From: Bradyrhizobium sp. OK095
Lineage (GTDB): Bacteria; Pseudomonadota; Alphaproteobacteria; Rhizobiales; Xanthobacteraceae
Length of the DNA stretch: 64,000 nt
Assembly: GCF_900109945.1 (NCBI RefSeq)
Contig: NZ_FOBX01000001.1
Coordinates: forward strand, 62,001-126,000
Direction of reading: 5' to 3'
The position numbers were made by a program, and so were the translations under genes. Position 1 is the first letter of the stretch. Every line of letters starts with the position of its first letter. Positions 1-9,565 of the stretch are shown here, in pieces. The notes beneath the pieces were generated by a model. The model was given only the letters and a program-made list of their open reading frames with translations, made no database searches and was not told where the DNA came from.

Positions 1-105
1 AACTTCCCGCAGGCGCTGACGCATATCGCACTGATCAACACCGCGCATAATCTGTCGGCTGCACGGCAGGAGTGCGACAAGCCGGCGGTGCAGCGGTCGA
101 AGTAG
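1..105 (+). CDS. Glycoside hydrolase family 15 (glucoamylase-type) protein, C-terminal end only
   Basis: Frame 1 is open from the first base of the window to a TAG at 103-105. The 34 visible residues begin NFPQALTHIALINTAHNLS. This is the typical ending of bacterial GH15 glucoamylase or trehalase-like enzymes (GNFPQAFTHLALINAA type), an alpha/alpha-barrel family that releases glucose from alpha-glucans or trehalose. Catalytic residues lie outside the window. The gene converges on the sugar-phosphate operon that begins 14 bases away on the other strand, so glucose release would sit next to glucose-6-phosphate oxidation. The family call rests only on the tail and the exact substrate is unknown. 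Confidence 0.6.
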   Translation, partial: NFPQALTHIALINTAHNLSAARQECDKPAVQRSK

Positions 106-118
106 TGACGGCCCTTTT

Positions 119-796
119 CTAGACCCCAAGCCACTCCAGGCCGCCGGGGAGCTCGCCGACGGCAAAGTCCACCTGCAGGACGCGGCGATGCATCGGAACG
201 GTCGCGGCATCCGATGCATGGAGAATTGGCGTGGCGTAGAGCCAGATGTCGCCGGGATCGGCCAGACACGCGATCGTGCCGCAACGGCGGACAACGTCCT
301 TCAAATTCTCCTCGGCAATTCGGCCAAGTTCGTGCGATCCGGGCGCGATCAACAGCGGCGCATTGCCGGCCGGAACAGGATCGATATGGACCCGCAACGT
401 CACCATGCCCGACAACAGCGCAAAGGGCGGCTCGACATGCTGCATGCCGCTCTTGACGCTCCAGGTCTCGAAACCATCGACGGAGATGCGTTCCTTCACG
501 GCGATGGTGCGATCCTGGTGCCAGCCCAGCGCCCAGTTCGTCGCGGCGGTTTTGTCGAACAGGATGGCCCTGACCGGACGACAAGCCTCGCCAAGCACCG
601 ACGCGGCGCAGCTTCCGATATGTCCGCTCGCGGCTAGGAAGGGTACGAGCCCCTGGACGCCTCGTAGCCTCAGTCCAGCATGATCCGGCGGCAGATGGGA
701 CAGGATTGCCCTGAGCTGGTGCAATTGATCGGATGGCAGCGCCTGCCTGAATAGCTGCGCGCCATCGCCCAGAAAAGTTAGCTGCTCAATTCCCAA
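119..796 (-). CDS. Phytanoyl-CoA dioxygenase (PhyH)-like Fe(II)/2-oxoglutarate oxygenase
   Basis: 225 residues. The PhyH-type double-stranded beta-helix is shown by the WHQD motif (His93, Asp95) as the first two iron ligands and by His193 in LYATPILHAS as the distal ligand. Arg204/205 would bind 2-oxoglutarate. The start is TTG at 796, because no ATG or GTG lies in frame before the domain begins. It is the last gene of the minus-strand operon, 21 bases after the HAD phosphatase gene. Known family members hydroxylate fatty acyl-CoAs or small metabolites; nothing here shows the substrate. Its place at the end of a pentose-phosphate operon is odd and may be positional only. Confidence 0.75.
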   Translation of the reverse strand: MGIEQLTFLGDGAQLFRQALPSDQLHQLRAILSHLPPDHAGLRLRGVQGLVPFLAASGHIGSCAASVLGEACRPVRAILFDKTAATNWALGWHQDRTIAVKERISVDGFETWSVKSGMQHVEPPFALLSGMVTLRVHIDPVPAGNAPLLIAPGSHELGRIAEENLKDVVRRCGTIACLADPGDIWLYATPILHASDAATVPMHRRVLQVDFAVGELPGGLEWLGV

Positions 797-817
797 GGTC
801 GCGCACTGATGGGCGGT

Positions 818-1630
818 CTATCCCACCCCATTCCGCTTCAAAATCATCTCCATTGCCTCCGCAAAGCCATCCTGCTCGTTGGTCGCGGTGACGTGCGTCG
901 CCTGGTCCTTGACGCTGTCGGTGGCGTTGCCCATCGCGATCGAGGTGCCGCTGACGCGGAACATCGCGAGGTCGTTCTGCATGTCACCGATGGTGGCGAC
1001 GGCGTCGGTGGCAATGCCGAGGCGTTTGGCCATCGCCTGCACGAAGGTGCCCTTGTCGAAGCCGGGCGGGGTGATATCGAGGTAGTAGGTCTGCGACCGT
1101 ACCGCGGTCGCGTCGCCACCGAGCGCCTCCTGCATCGCCTTCTCGCAACGCTCGAGCCCGGCCGCATCGGCGCTGGCGCCGACGATCTTGCAGGCGCTGG
1201 CGAGGTAGGGCGTAAAATCCGTCACGATGGTCGGCTCGGAGCGGATCGTATGCTGCTCGTGGGGCACGTATTTGCCGTTCGAATTGTCGATCAGCCATTT
1301 GTCGGTGGTGAACAGCCAGATGTCGGCGCCGAATTCGCGGAGGATCTGCAGGGACCGTTCGGCCGCGCTCGCCGGGATCAGATGCTGCTCGACCGGGTTC
1401 ATCTCGGGATCGACGATCGAGGAGCCGTTGAACGGGCCGACCGGCAGCCACAGCGCCAGCGGCTCGATCAGGAAGCGCATGCCGATGGCGGGGCGGCTGG
1501 AGGTAATGGTGAAGCCGATGCCGGCCTGGTGCAGCCGTTGCACCGCGGACCTCGCGCGCTCGGTCAGCGTCTTGTCCTTGGTCAGCAGCGTGCCGTCGAC
1601 GTCGGAGACGACCAGTGATATTTTCGTCAT
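818..1630 (-). CDS. Cof-type HAD-IIB sugar-phosphatase
   Basis: 270 residues. HAD motif I is DVDGTLL, with the nucleophile Asp10 and acid/base Asp12. Motif II is the ITSSRP stretch near residue 43, and motif IV is GDMQNDLAMF near residue 215. The large cap inserted between motifs II and III is the C2 (IIB) type found in Cof/YidA phosphatases, which hydrolyse sugar phosphates and cofactor phosphates. It lies 24 bases after gntK in the same operon, which suggests a role in clearing misfit sugar phosphates of the pentose-phosphate or Entner-Doudoroff routes. The exact substrate cannot be read from the sequence. Confidence 0.85.
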   Translation of the reverse strand: MTKISLVVSDVDGTLLTKDKTLTERARSAVQRLHQAGIGFTITSSRPAIGMRFLIEPLALWLPVGPFNGSSIVDPEMNPVEQHLIPASAAERSLQILREFGADIWLFTTDKWLIDNSNGKYVPHEQHTIRSEPTIVTDFTPYLASACKIVGASADAAGLERCEKAMQEALGGDATAVRSQTYYLDITPPGFDKGTFVQAMAKRLGIATDAVATIGDMQNDLAMFRVSGTSIAMGNATDSVKDQATHVTATNEQDGFAEAMEMILKRNGVG

Positions 1631-1654
1631 GGCAGGACCTTAGGTTTCTTGGTC

Positions 1655-2185
1655 TCAGCGTTTGTCGCCGCCCAGTTTCAATTGCCTGATGACGCCGTCC
1701 ACGATCGCCTCGACGGATTCGTCGATCGAGACGGTGATGACGTGCTCGCTTGCCTCGGGCGGCTCCAGCGTCGTGAACTGGCTCGTCAGCAGCCCGGTCG
1801 GCATGAAGTGTCCCTTGCGCTGCGCGAGCCGTTCGGCGATCAGCTCCTTGGTGCCTTTCAGGAAGACGAAGCGAACGTCGTCGCGTCCACGCAACAGCAC
1901 GTCACGATAGGTGTGCTTCAGCGCCGAGCAGGCGATGATGATATGCCCGCCCTTGTCGCAAACCCCGGCGATCTCGTCGGCGATGGCGTTGAGCCAGGGC
2001 CAGCGGTCCTCGTCGGTGAGGGGATGGCCGGCCCGCATCTTCTCGACATTGCTGGCGGGGTGGAAGCTGTCGCCGTCCTCGAACCGCCAGCCGAGACGTT
2101 TGCCGAGCAATTCCGCAACCGTGCTCTTGCCCGAGCCCGACACGCCCATCACGATCAATGCACAAGGTGCTTCAACGCCCGCCAC
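1655..2185 (-). CDS. gntK: Gluconokinase (GntK type)
   Basis: Phosphorylates D-gluconate to 6-phosphogluconate with ATP in the cytoplasm. The P-loop GVSGSGKS lies at residues 14-21, followed by the GDSFHPASNVEKM stretch characteristic of thermoresistant gluconokinases. I chose the GTG at 2185 as start because GGAGGA lies seven bases upstream. This gives 176 residues, the normal length; the frame is open further upstream to 2272 but that would run deep into pgl. The gene overlaps the end of pgl by 14 bases, so the two are probably translationally coupled. It lets gluconate enter at the same node as glucose-6-phosphate. Confidence 0.9.
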   Translation of the reverse strand: MAGVEAPCALIVMGVSGSGKSTVAELLGKRLGWRFEDGDSFHPASNVEKMRAGHPLTDEDRWPWLNAIADEIAGVCDKGGHIIIACSALKHTYRDVLLRGRDDVRFVFLKGTKELIAERLAQRKGHFMPTGLLTSQFTTLEPPEASEHVITVSIDESVEAIVDGVIRQLKLGGDKR

Positions 2186-2924
2186 GTATTTCCTCCGGAA
2201 GCGCGGCCTGGTCGACCAGCCAGACGGTCTCACCATTCGAGCGCGCGCGTACAGCCGGCAGAGTCTCGCCATTGAGCAGGCGCGTCAAGATCGGCTGCTT
2301 GTCATGCCCTGCAATCTCGAACAGCATTTCGTGGCAGGACGCCAGCGCGGGCAGGGTGAGCGAGACCCGCGGCACGAACGGCGCGACATTGGCCTTGGCG
2401 ACGCCCACGACCCAGCGCTGGGTCTCCTCGACCGCGGGATAGCCCGGAAAGAGCGAGGCGGTGTGGCCGTCCGGTCCCGCGCCCATCAGGACGAGATCGA
2501 ACAGCGGACGGCCCGGATCAAGGCTTTCGGCACCGTAGAAGGCCTGCAGCTCGCGCGCATAGGCCTCAGCGCTGCGATCGGGATTTTCGGCCGTCGTCGG
2601 GATCGAATGGATATGGCCGGACGGCGCATTGCGGTCGAGAAAGGTCGCGCGAGCGACCGCCATGTTGTTGAGCGGATCGCTCTCGGGCACAAAGCGTTCA
2701 TCGCCGATGAACCAGTGCACGCGGTCCCACGGAATCCTGCCGCGCCAGGCATCGCTGCCGAGCAATTGATAGAGCTTCTGCGGACTCGAGCCGCCGGTGA
2801 GGCAGATCGCGATCCGCCCGGGATTGGCGCCAATGCGCGCCATCACTCGCTCGGCCGCAGCCTGCGCCAGCGCCTCGGCGTCGGCGACGACGATCAGCTT
2901 CGGCTGGTCGGCCGCCGCCATCAC
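2172..2924 (-). CDS. pgl: 6-phosphogluconolactonase
   Basis: 250 residues of the NagB-like fold. It hydrolyses 6-phosphogluconolactone to 6-phosphogluconate. The N-terminal LTGGSSPQKLY (phosphate-binding loop), the central WFIGDERFVP and the GAGPDGHTASLFPG segment are the standard Pgl (DevB type) motifs. Its start overlaps the zwf stop by four bases (ATGA) and its end overlaps gntK, so the three successive steps are tightly coupled in translation. A second Met follows the first directly, and either could be the start. Confidence 0.93.
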   Translation of the reverse strand: MMAAADQPKLIVVADAEALAQAAAERVMARIGANPGRIAICLTGGSSPQKLYQLLGSDAWRGRIPWDRVHWFIGDERFVPESDPLNNMAVARATFLDRNAPSGHIHSIPTTAENPDRSAEAYARELQAFYGAESLDPGRPLFDLVLMGAGPDGHTASLFPGYPAVEETQRWVVGVAKANVAPFVPRVSLTLPALASCHEMLFEIAGHDKQPILTRLLNGETLPAVRARSNGETVWLVDQAALPEEIRGGR

Positions 2925-4432
2925 GAAAATTTCCGCCAGCTTCGTCCGTCGCGCCGCAGCAGTTCGTCGGCGCAGGCCGGGCCGTCGCTGCCGGCTTCAT
3001 AGGTCTCGATGCCATTGGCGCCCTCGCTCTTCCAGGCGTCGAGGAACGGCTGCACCGCCTGCCAACCGGCCTCGATGCCGTCGGCGCGCTGGAACAGGAT
3101 GTTGTCGCCGATCATGCAGTCGTAGATCAGCGTCTCGTAGCCGGTCGAGGGATCGACACGGAAATAGTCGCCGTAGCGGAATTTCATCTCGACGCCGTCG
3201 ATGGTGATGCTCGGCCCCGGAATCTTGGCGTTGAACTGCAGCTCGATGGTCTCGGTCGGCGCAATGCCGATGGTGAGGAAGTTCTGCGACAGGCGGTCGA
3301 TGTCCGTGCCCGAGAACATCGACAGCGGCGCCTGCTTGAACTTGATCGCCACTTCCGTCCGCTTGTGGCCGAGCGCCTTGCCGGTGCGCAAGTAGAACGG
3401 CACGCCGGCCCAGCGCCAATTGTCGATCATCAGCTTGAGCGCGACGAAGGTTTCCGTGGTGCTGCCGGGCTTGACCTCCTCGGTCTTGCGATAGTCCGTG
3501 ATTTCGTCCTCGCCGATCTGGCCTGCCAGATATTGTGCGCGCACCGAGTTTCTCAGCGCCTCGTCCCGGCTTGGCTGCTGGATCGAGGTGAGCACCTCGG
3601 CCTTCTCGGAGCGCACGGAATGCGCGTCGAACCGTGCCGGGGGCTCCATCGCGACCAGCGACATCAACTGGAACAGATGGTTCGGCACCATGTCGCGCAG
3701 TGCGCCGGTGGCATCGTAGAAGCCACCGCGATGGCCGACGCCGAGCTTCTCCGCCACCGTGATCTGGACGTGGTCGATGTGGTTGCGATTCCAGATCGGC
3801 TCGAACATGCCGTTTGCGAAGCGTAGCACCAGGATGTTCTGCACCGTCTCCTTGCCGAGATAGTGATCGATCCGGTAGATCTGGTGCTCGGTCATGATGT
3901 TCAGGAGTTCGGCGTTCAGCGCTTTGGCCGACGCGAGGTCGGTGCCGAACGGCTTCTCGATCACGAGGCGCCGCCAGGCGCCGTTCTCCTTCATCATGCC
4001 GGTGCGTCCGAGCTCGCGCGCGGTGGGCGCGAACGCGGCGGGCGGCGTTGCCAGATAGAACAGCCGGTTGCCGCCGGTGTCCTGCGCGCATTCGAGCGTA
4101 TCGAGGTGCTCGCGCAGGCGGTCGAACGAGGGAGGATCCTTCGGATCAGCCTCAACGAAGGTCACACATTGCAGCAGCCTCGTGGCGATGTCGTCGTCTA
4201 CTGGACGTGTCGCGAACTCGCGCAGGCCTTTCATCAGACTGCTGCGCAGCTCTTCGTCCGACTGGCTCTTGCGTGCCACGCCGACGACGCAGAACTTTTC
4301 CGGCAGCAGGTGCTCGGCGGCGAGATTGTAGAGCGACGGCATCACGAGGCGGTGAGTGAGATCGCCGGTGACGCCAAAGATGACGAAGGCGCAATTTTCC
4401 GGCTTGCGCTTGGCTTGCGGGTCTTTTGTCAC
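2921..4432 (-). CDS. zwf: Glucose-6-phosphate 1-dehydrogenase
   Basis: 503 residues, the full family length. It oxidises glucose-6-phosphate to the lactone with NADP+ or NAD+. The N-terminal dinucleotide-binding loop GVTGDL lies at residues 20-25, the EKPFG strand at 159-163, and the active-site motif RIDHYLGKE at 187-195, with its catalytic histidine and substrate-binding lysine. The start is GTG at 4432; GAAGG lies 12 bases upstream, which is a weak placement. It sits 29 bases after gnd and overlaps pgl. The cofactor preference cannot be told from sequence alone. Confidence 0.95.
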   Translation of the reverse strand: MTKDPQAKRKPENCAFVIFGVTGDLTHRLVMPSLYNLAAEHLLPEKFCVVGVARKSQSDEELRSSLMKGLREFATRPVDDDIATRLLQCVTFVEADPKDPPSFDRLREHLDTLECAQDTGGNRLFYLATPPAAFAPTARELGRTGMMKENGAWRRLVIEKPFGTDLASAKALNAELLNIMTEHQIYRIDHYLGKETVQNILVLRFANGMFEPIWNRNHIDHVQITVAEKLGVGHRGGFYDATGALRDMVPNHLFQLMSLVAMEPPARFDAHSVRSEKAEVLTSIQQPSRDEALRNSVRAQYLAGQIGEDEITDYRKTEEVKPGSTTETFVALKLMIDNWRWAGVPFYLRTGKALGHKRTEVAIKFKQAPLSMFSGTDIDRLSQNFLTIGIAPTETIELQFNAKIPGPSITIDGVEMKFRYGDYFRVDPSTGYETLIYDCMIGDNILFQRADGIEAGWQAVQPFLDAWKSEGANGIETYEAGSDGPACADELLRRDGRSWRKFS

Positions 4433-4461
4433 GAATTATTTGGCCTTCGCTTTGTTGTATA

Positions 4462-5460
4462 CTACTTGGGCTTCGAAGCGTCCGGCTGCTTCGGCTCCTT
4501 GTGGCCGCCGAACCCCGCACGCATCGCGGAGAGAATTTTTTCGGCGAAGGTGTGTTCCTTGCGGGAACGGAAACGTGTGTAGAGCGCCGCGGTCAAGACT
4601 TCGGCCGGCACAGCCTCGTCGATTGCCGCATTCACGGTCCAGCGTCCTTCGCCGGAATCCTCCACGAAGCCGGAATATTCTTCCAGGGCAGGGCTGTCGG
4701 CGAGCGCGGTCGAGGTGAGGTCGAGCAACCAGGACGGGATCACACTGCCGCGCCGCCAGACTTCGGCGATGTCGGCGAGATCGAAATCGTAGCGGTGATC
4801 CGAAGGCAGCGCATCGATGTTGGCGTTCTTGAGAATGTCAAAGCCTTCCGCATAGGCCTGCATCAGGCCGTATTCGATGCCGTTATGGATCATCTTGACG
4901 AAGTGGCCGGCGCCGACGGGACCGGCATGGATGTAGCCCTGCTCGATGCGGGGATCGCGGCCGTCACGTCCGCCCGTGCGCGGAATGTCGCCGGCGCCGG
5001 GTGCGAGCGCGGCGAAGATCGGATCGAGACGGTCGACCACCTGCTTCTCGCCGCCGATCATCATGCAATAGCCGCGGTCGAGACCCCAGACGCCGCCGGA
5101 AGTGCCGACGTCGACATAGTGGATGCCGCGCGCCTTCAGCGCCTTGCCACGGCGGACGTCGTCCTGCCAAAACGTGTTGCCGCCGTCGATGATGACGTCG
5201 CCGTCCTGCATCACGCCCGCGATCGTCTCGATCGTTTGCTCGGTGATGCGGCCCGCAGGCAGCATCACCCAGGCCGTGCGCGGCCGCTCCAGTTTCGAGA
5301 TGAACTCTTCCAGCGTCGCCGAGCCCACGGCGCCGTCGGCGGCAAGGCCCGCGACGGCCTTGGCGTCCTTGTCATAGACCACGGTCGTATGGCCGTGGCG
5401 CATCAGGCGGCGAACGATGTTGCCGCCCATCCGGCCGAGGCCGATCATGCCGAGTTGCAT
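4462..5460 (-). CDS. gnd: 6-phosphogluconate dehydrogenase, decarboxylating (short GndA/YqeC type)
   Basis: 332 residues, which matches the short prokaryotic class (about 300-330) rather than the 470-residue E. coli type. It oxidatively decarboxylates 6-phosphogluconate to ribulose-5-phosphate. The Rossmann loop GLGRMGGN is at residues 7-14, the GTSGGVWG substrate loop is near residue 120, and [16 protein letters not shown] carries the catalytic lysine and asparagine. Short-form enzymes are often NAD+-dependent (family knowledge). It follows tal-pgi by 13 bases and precedes zwf by 29 bases in one operon. Confidence 0.93.
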   Translation of the reverse strand: MQLGMIGLGRMGGNIVRRLMRHGHTTVVYDKDAKAVAGLAADGAVGSATLEEFISKLERPRTAWVMLPAGRITEQTIETIAGVMQDGDVIIDGGNTFWQDDVRRGKALKARGIHYVDVGTSGGVWGLDRGYCMMIGGEKQVVDRLDPIFAALAPGAGDIPRTGGRDGRDPRIEQGYIHAGPVGAGHFVKMIHNGIEYGLMQAYAEGFDILKNANIDALPSDHRYDFDLADIAEVWRRGSVIPSWLLDLTSTALADSPALEEYSGFVEDSGEGRWTVNAAIDEAVPAEVLTAALYTRFRSRKEHTFAEKILSAMRAGFGGHKEPKQPDASKPK

Positions 5461-5473
5461 TTGAGAGATTCCC

Positions 5474-8323
5474 TTAGTTCAAAGCGTCGTTAAGCGCGGC
5501 GTTGAGCGCCGCAAGACCCTTCTTGAGCGGTCCCTTGAGGTGCACGCGCAACGCGCGACGGCCGCGCTCGGTGAGCACGTCGAAATCGCCGCGCGCCTGC
5601 GCCGCCTTGATCACGCCAAAGCTCGCCTTCTGACCCGGCACCTGAAGATCCCGGGCATCATCGGCGGTGATCTGGAGGAACACGCCACTGTCGGGCCCGC
5701 CCTTGTAGGCCTGCCCCGTGGAGTGCAGGAAGCGCGGTCCGAACTCGGCGCAGGTCGCGACGTGACGTTTTTCGCGCACCTCCAGCCGCATCGCCTGGAG
5801 TGCGTCGATCGTGGCCTTGTCGCGCGCGATGTAGCCGAGCAGGGCGACATAGTCGCCATGGCCCGAGCGCGACAGATGTGCCTTCAGCCAGGAGGTCAGA
5901 TCGCCGTTGGCGCCGGCGGCGCGCAGCGCCGTGGCGTTGGCATCGTCGGTGTAGAGATCGGCTTCATCGGTGCTGACCACCGGCTGCTCGGCCGGCAGTG
6001 CGCCGGTCTTCTCGAACGACGCGGTGAGCTCGCGGGTCTTGATCTTGGCCGCCTCCACGTCCGGCTGGTCGAACGGGTTGATGCCGAGGATTGAGCCTGC
6101 CACCGCCGTTGCCATCTCGAAGCGGAAGAACTCCTGGCCGAGATGATCGACCGACTTCATCACGATGCGCACGATGGGATGGCCGGCCGCCTCGATCGCA
6201 GCAAGCTTGGAGTCATGCGCGGCGTCCGCTTCGCCCTCGGTGCGGATGTCGATGAAGAAGCGGTCGTTGCCGTAGAGCGAGGATTCGCCCAGCGGTTCGC
6301 CGGCAATCGGGATCAGGCCCTTGCCCTCCTTGCCGGTCGATTCCGCGATCAGCTGTTCGGCCCAGGCGCCGAAATCGGCGATCTTCTTCGACGACAGGAT
6401 CGTCACCTTGTCGCGGCCTTCGAGACCGGCGAGGCCCATGGCGAGCCCAAGCTGCACGCCCGGGTTCTCACTCGGCGGCACGTCCGGTCCGCAGGAGCGG
6501 GCCATTGCCAGCGCATGCTTGAGGAAGGTCTTGACGTCGACGCCCGCGGTTGCCGCCGGCACCAGGCCGAAGGGCGAGAGCACCGAATAGCGCCCACCGA
6601 TCGACGGCTCGCCATGGAAGATGCGGGCGTAGTTCAGCTTCTTGGCGGCCTTTTCCAGCGACGAGCCGGGATCGGTCACCGCGATGAAGCGGAAGCCGGT
6701 CTTGGCCTTGGGGCCGAGGGCTTGCGCGACGCGTTCATGGAAGTAATCCTTCATCGCGTTCGGCTCGGTGGTGCCACCGGATTTGCTGGAGACGATGAAC
6801 ACGGTGTTGGCGATGTCGATCTTCGCCTCCATCGCCCGCACCTGCGCCGGATCGGTGGAATCCAGCACGTGCAGTTTCGGGAAGCCCGGCTTCCGCGCAA
6901 AGGTCTCGGCCAGCACCTCCGGTCCGAGGCTCGATCCGCCCATGCCGAGCACGACGGCGTCGGAGAACTTTTGGCCCTTCACGCGATTGGCGTAGTCCTC
7001 GTAATCGGCAATGTCGGCCTTGGCCGCGCTGTCGAGCCAGCCAAGCCATTTGTTCTCGTCCGCGCCGGTCCAGACTGATTTGTCGCGCTGCCACAGCCTG
7101 CGGATCTTTGCCGACGCGCGCCATTCCTCGGTGCTTTTCGCCACAGCCTTGCCGAGCCCGTCGCCGAGCGAGAACTGCTGGCGGTCGATCGCGGGCCCGA
7201 GCACGGTCGCGCGCTTGTGGGCGACCGCGCCGTAGAGCTTGTCGGCGGCATCCGCGAACTGCTTGACGCCGTCCTTGACGAGCTCCTCGGTGATCGCGTC
7301 GAGCGAAACGCCGGAGCGCTCCAGATCTTCCAGCACGCGGGTGGCGTCCTCGACGTTCTCCTCGAGGCTGTCGCGCGGCGTGCCGTGGTCTCGGAATGCG
7401 TCGAGCGTTGCCGGCGGCACGGTGTTGATGGTGTTGGGGCCGATCAGCTCCTCGACATAGAGGACGTCGCTGTAATCCTTGTTCTTGGTGCCGGTCGAGG
7501 CCCACAACATGCGCTGCGGCCTGGCGCCCTTGGCGGCGAGCTTGTCCCAGCGCGGACCTGAGAACAGCCGCTTGTAATCCTGATAGGCGATCTTGGCGTT
7601 GGCGATCGCGACCTTGCCCTTCAGCGCGGCGAGCCGCTCCTTCTCTGATGGATCGTTGGCGCGTGCGATCTTCTCGTCGAGCTGCTTGTCGACCACCGCG
7701 TCGATGCGGCTGACGAAGAAGCTCGCCACGCTTGCGACATGCGAGGGATCACCGCCGCCCGCGACGTATTTCTCGAGGCCGGCGAGATAGGCTTCGGCGA
7801 CCTGGAGATAGACCGCCTTCGAGAACAGCAGCGTGATGTTGATGCTGATGCCGTCGCCGATCAGCGTCTCGATCGCCGGCAGGCCCTCCGGCGTCGCCGG
7901 CACCTTCACCATCAGGTTCTTGCGATTGACGTCCTTCCAGAGCCGGCGCGCCTCGGCGACCGTGCCGGCGGTGTCCATGGCCAGATAGGGCGAGACCTCC
8001 AGGCTGACATAGCCGTCGCCGCCTTTGAGGCGGTCATAGACCGGGCGCAGCACGTCGGCGGCGTTCTGGATGTCCTCGACCGCGACCGCCTCGAACAGAT
8101 CGGCCACGGTCCGGTCGCCGCGCTTCAGCGCCTTGCCGATCGGGGCGTCGTATTCATCGGAGCTGCCGATCGCCTTCTCGAAGATCGAGGGGTTGGAGGT
8201 GACGCCCTTGACGCCGTCGGTGTCGATCAGCCGCTTCAGATCGCCTTTGGCGATGAAGCCACGGGCCAGGAAGTCCAGCCAGACGGCTTGTCCGTGCTTT
8301 TCCAGTTCTTTGACGGGATTCAT
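5474..8323 (-). CDS. Bifunctional transaldolase / glucose-6-phosphate isomerase
   Basis: 949 residues with two complete enzymes in one chain. Residues 1 to about 370 are transaldolase: GVTSNPSIF at 40-48 and the Schiff-base lysine Lys140 in [11 protein letters not shown]. From about residue 390 the chain is phosphoglucose isomerase: [12 protein letters not shown] and [11 protein letters not shown] bind the phosphate and define the SIS domains. The fusion links sedoheptulose-7-P/erythrose-4-P exchange with fructose-6-P/glucose-6-P interconversion. It is the first gene of the seven-gene minus-strand operon, so its promoter should lie between 8324 and about 8500. Such Tal-Pgi fusions are known in alphaproteobacteria and cyanobacteria. 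Confidence 0.93.
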   Translation of the reverse strand: MNPVKELEKHGQAVWLDFLARGFIAKGDLKRLIDTDGVKGVTSNPSIFEKAIGSSDEYDAPIGKALKRGDRTVADLFEAVAVEDIQNAADVLRPVYDRLKGGDGYVSLEVSPYLAMDTAGTVAEARRLWKDVNRKNLMVKVPATPEGLPAIETLIGDGISINITLLFSKAVYLQVAEAYLAGLEKYVAGGGDPSHVASVASFFVSRIDAVVDKQLDEKIARANDPSEKERLAALKGKVAIANAKIAYQDYKRLFSGPRWDKLAAKGARPQRMLWASTGTKNKDYSDVLYVEELIGPNTINTVPPATLDAFRDHGTPRDSLEENVEDATRVLEDLERSGVSLDAITEELVKDGVKQFADAADKLYGAVAHKRATVLGPAIDRQQFSLGDGLGKAVAKSTEEWRASAKIRRLWQRDKSVWTGADENKWLGWLDSAAKADIADYEDYANRVKGQKFSDAVVLGMGGSSLGPEVLAETFARKPGFPKLHVLDSTDPAQVRAMEAKIDIANTVFIVSSKSGGTTEPNAMKDYFHERVAQALGPKAKTGFRFIAVTDPGSSLEKAAKKLNYARIFHGEPSIGGRYSVLSPFGLVPAATAGVDVKTFLKHALAMARSCGPDVPPSENPGVQLGLAMGLAGLEGRDKVTILSSKKIADFGAWAEQLIAESTGKEGKGLIPIAGEPLGESSLYGNDRFFIDIRTEGEADAAHDSKLAAIEAAGHPIVRIVMKSVDHLGQEFFRFEMATAVAGSILGINPFDQPDVEAAKIKTRELTASFEKTGALPAEQPVVSTDEADLYTDDANATALRAAGANGDLTSWLKAHLSRSGHGDYVALLGYIARDKATIDALQAMRLEVREKRHVATCAEFGPRFLHSTGQAYKGGPDSGVFLQITADDARDLQVPGQKASFGVIKAAQARGDFDVLTERGRRALRVHLKGPLKKGLAALNAALNDALN

Positions 8324-8581
8324 GATGCTTATTTATCTCCAAGCCTGCGGGCGAGGGGTTTCCGCGCCGGTCCTGACGCGCTATCCTCTAGCCTACATGC
8401 TCCCGCGAGGGAACCAATCAAGGGTACGAGCGTCATACTCTCAGTCTAACTCTACCGCGGTCATGTCGATCCAGGTGGAAGTGGCGGTGTTGCGTAAAAT
8501 AGTCGTTGGCCGGGAGTGGCCAAGGTCTCGTTGCGTAACGTCATCGTGGCTCGGTCGCGAATGGCCATGCTGGGGGAAAGC

Positions 8582-9265
8582 ATGCACGCACATCCTGACG
8601 GCCCGATGCGGGCCGTGCCTGACAGTCCGCAATCGGTCGCGCCGGCCGTGTGCATCGATGCGGCCCACGATCTCGAAATCAATCAATGCGCGACGCACCT
8701 GCGGCTGCTGGTCGCGGTGGGCTTCGCCATGACCCTGCTCAGCGCGAGCCTTGCGTTTAACTGGTGGAATGGCCTCAGCGACTACGACACGACGGTCGGC
8801 TATGCCGGCGTCGCGGTGTTCGGCCTGATCACCGGCCGGCTGATCTGGATGCTCCCTGCCGAACGGGGCCCGGTGGTGATCGTGACGCCCTATGGCATCC
8901 GCGACCTCCGTATCGGCAATGAATTTCTGCTGTGGGAGTCGATTGCGGAGGTTTCGACCGAGCAGCTCCGCGGTCGCAGGATGATCGTGCTGACGCCGAC
9001 GCCGGGCTTGCAGCGGCAGCTCCGCTGTATCCGAGCCAAAATCGGCTACATGAGCGGTGACAAGTCCCTCGGCGTGCAGGACGATCGCATCGTCATTCGC
9101 CCGGATGGGTTGGCGACCGATTTTGAGACATTGCTGTGCGCGTGCCGTGATTGCCATGCCGCCAGCGATTCACGTACTGCATTGCGGCGAGACAGCGATC
9201 AAGGCAGCCAGGACTTGGTCGCGCTGGGCTCCGGCGCACAAGGCTTGGCCGTACAAGCGTCATAA
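8582..9265 (+). CDS. STM3941-like membrane-anchored hypothetical protein
   Basis: 227 residues from the ATG at 8582, chosen because GGGGGAAAGC lies directly upstream; the frame is open back to 8516. Two hydrophobic segments (about residues 48-66 and 75-95) form a hairpin. It ends in GLITGRLIWML and is followed by a soluble PH-like domain with the pattern PVVIVTPYGIRDLRI. The same architecture and motifs occur in the protein at 17341-17913 (GLITCKMLWTL, GEPVVSITRIGIRDTRI), so the two are paralogues. The last 30 or so residues are polar and show no conservation that I recognise. Function is unknown. Confidence 0.65.
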   Translation: MHAHPDGPMRAVPDSPQSVAPAVCIDAAHDLEINQCATHLRLLVAVGFAMTLLSASLAFNWWNGLSDYDTTVGYAGVAVFGLITGRLIWMLPAERGPVVIVTPYGIRDLRIGNEFLLWESIAEVSTEQLRGRRMIVLTPTPGLQRQLRCIRAKIGYMSGDKSLGVQDDRIVIRPDGLATDFETLLCACRDCHAASDSRTALRRDSDQGSQDLVALGSGAQGLAVQAS

Positions 9266-9389
9266 AGCCGCCTCCGGCGAACGCCTATGCTGCACCGCCG
9301 GATAGGCCGATACCCCGGTAACGCCCGGATGTTGCGGCCGAGTGACATTTTCTGGAAATGAGCGAAGATACACATAGATTCGCATAAAT

Positions 9390-9407
9390 AACAGGCAGGT
9401 GCCTGTT
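9390..9407. promoter_or_regulatory. Perfect inverted repeat upstream of prkA, candidate operator
   Basis: AACAGGCA-GG-TGCCTGTT is a perfect 8-2-8 dyad. It is centred about 108 bases upstream of the -35 element of the stress promoter and about 160 bases from the prkA start. A dyad of this length in a non-coding region fits a dimeric regulator site. No T-run follows, so it is not a terminator. No regulator can be assigned. Confidence 0.4.
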
Positions 9408-9505
9408 CGTAACTCAACGAGTGCCTACGTTGTGCGTTGCGTCGAGTTGGCAGCCGGGTGTCCAATGATTGTCATGTGCTCACGCTGATTCGAGAAGCGG
9501 CCTGA

Positions 9506-9531
9506 GGAACGGTCCAGTAACTGCTTTCGTT
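9506..9531 (+). promoter_or_regulatory. EcfG-type general stress response promoter of the prkA operon
   Basis: GGAAC at 9506-9510, a 17-base spacer, and CGTT at 9528-9531 match the alphaproteobacterial EcfG consensus (GGAAC-N16/17-CGTT) without a mismatch. Transcription would begin near 9538, leaving a leader of about 28 bases with the GGAGAGG ribosome site just before the ATG at 9566. In E. coli the homologous yeaGH operon is under the stationary-phase factor RpoS, so control by the alphaproteobacterial counterpart makes sense. Confidence 0.75.
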
Positions 9532-9565
9532 TCAGCTTGTAGCGGAAATCACGCGGAGAGGGATC

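Noticed and set aside
8410-8434. GGAAC-N16-CGTC upstream of the first STM3941-like gene as an EcfG promoter
   Set aside because: The -10 element has a mismatch in its last base, and it lies about 150 bases from the start codon. Too weak to call without mapping.
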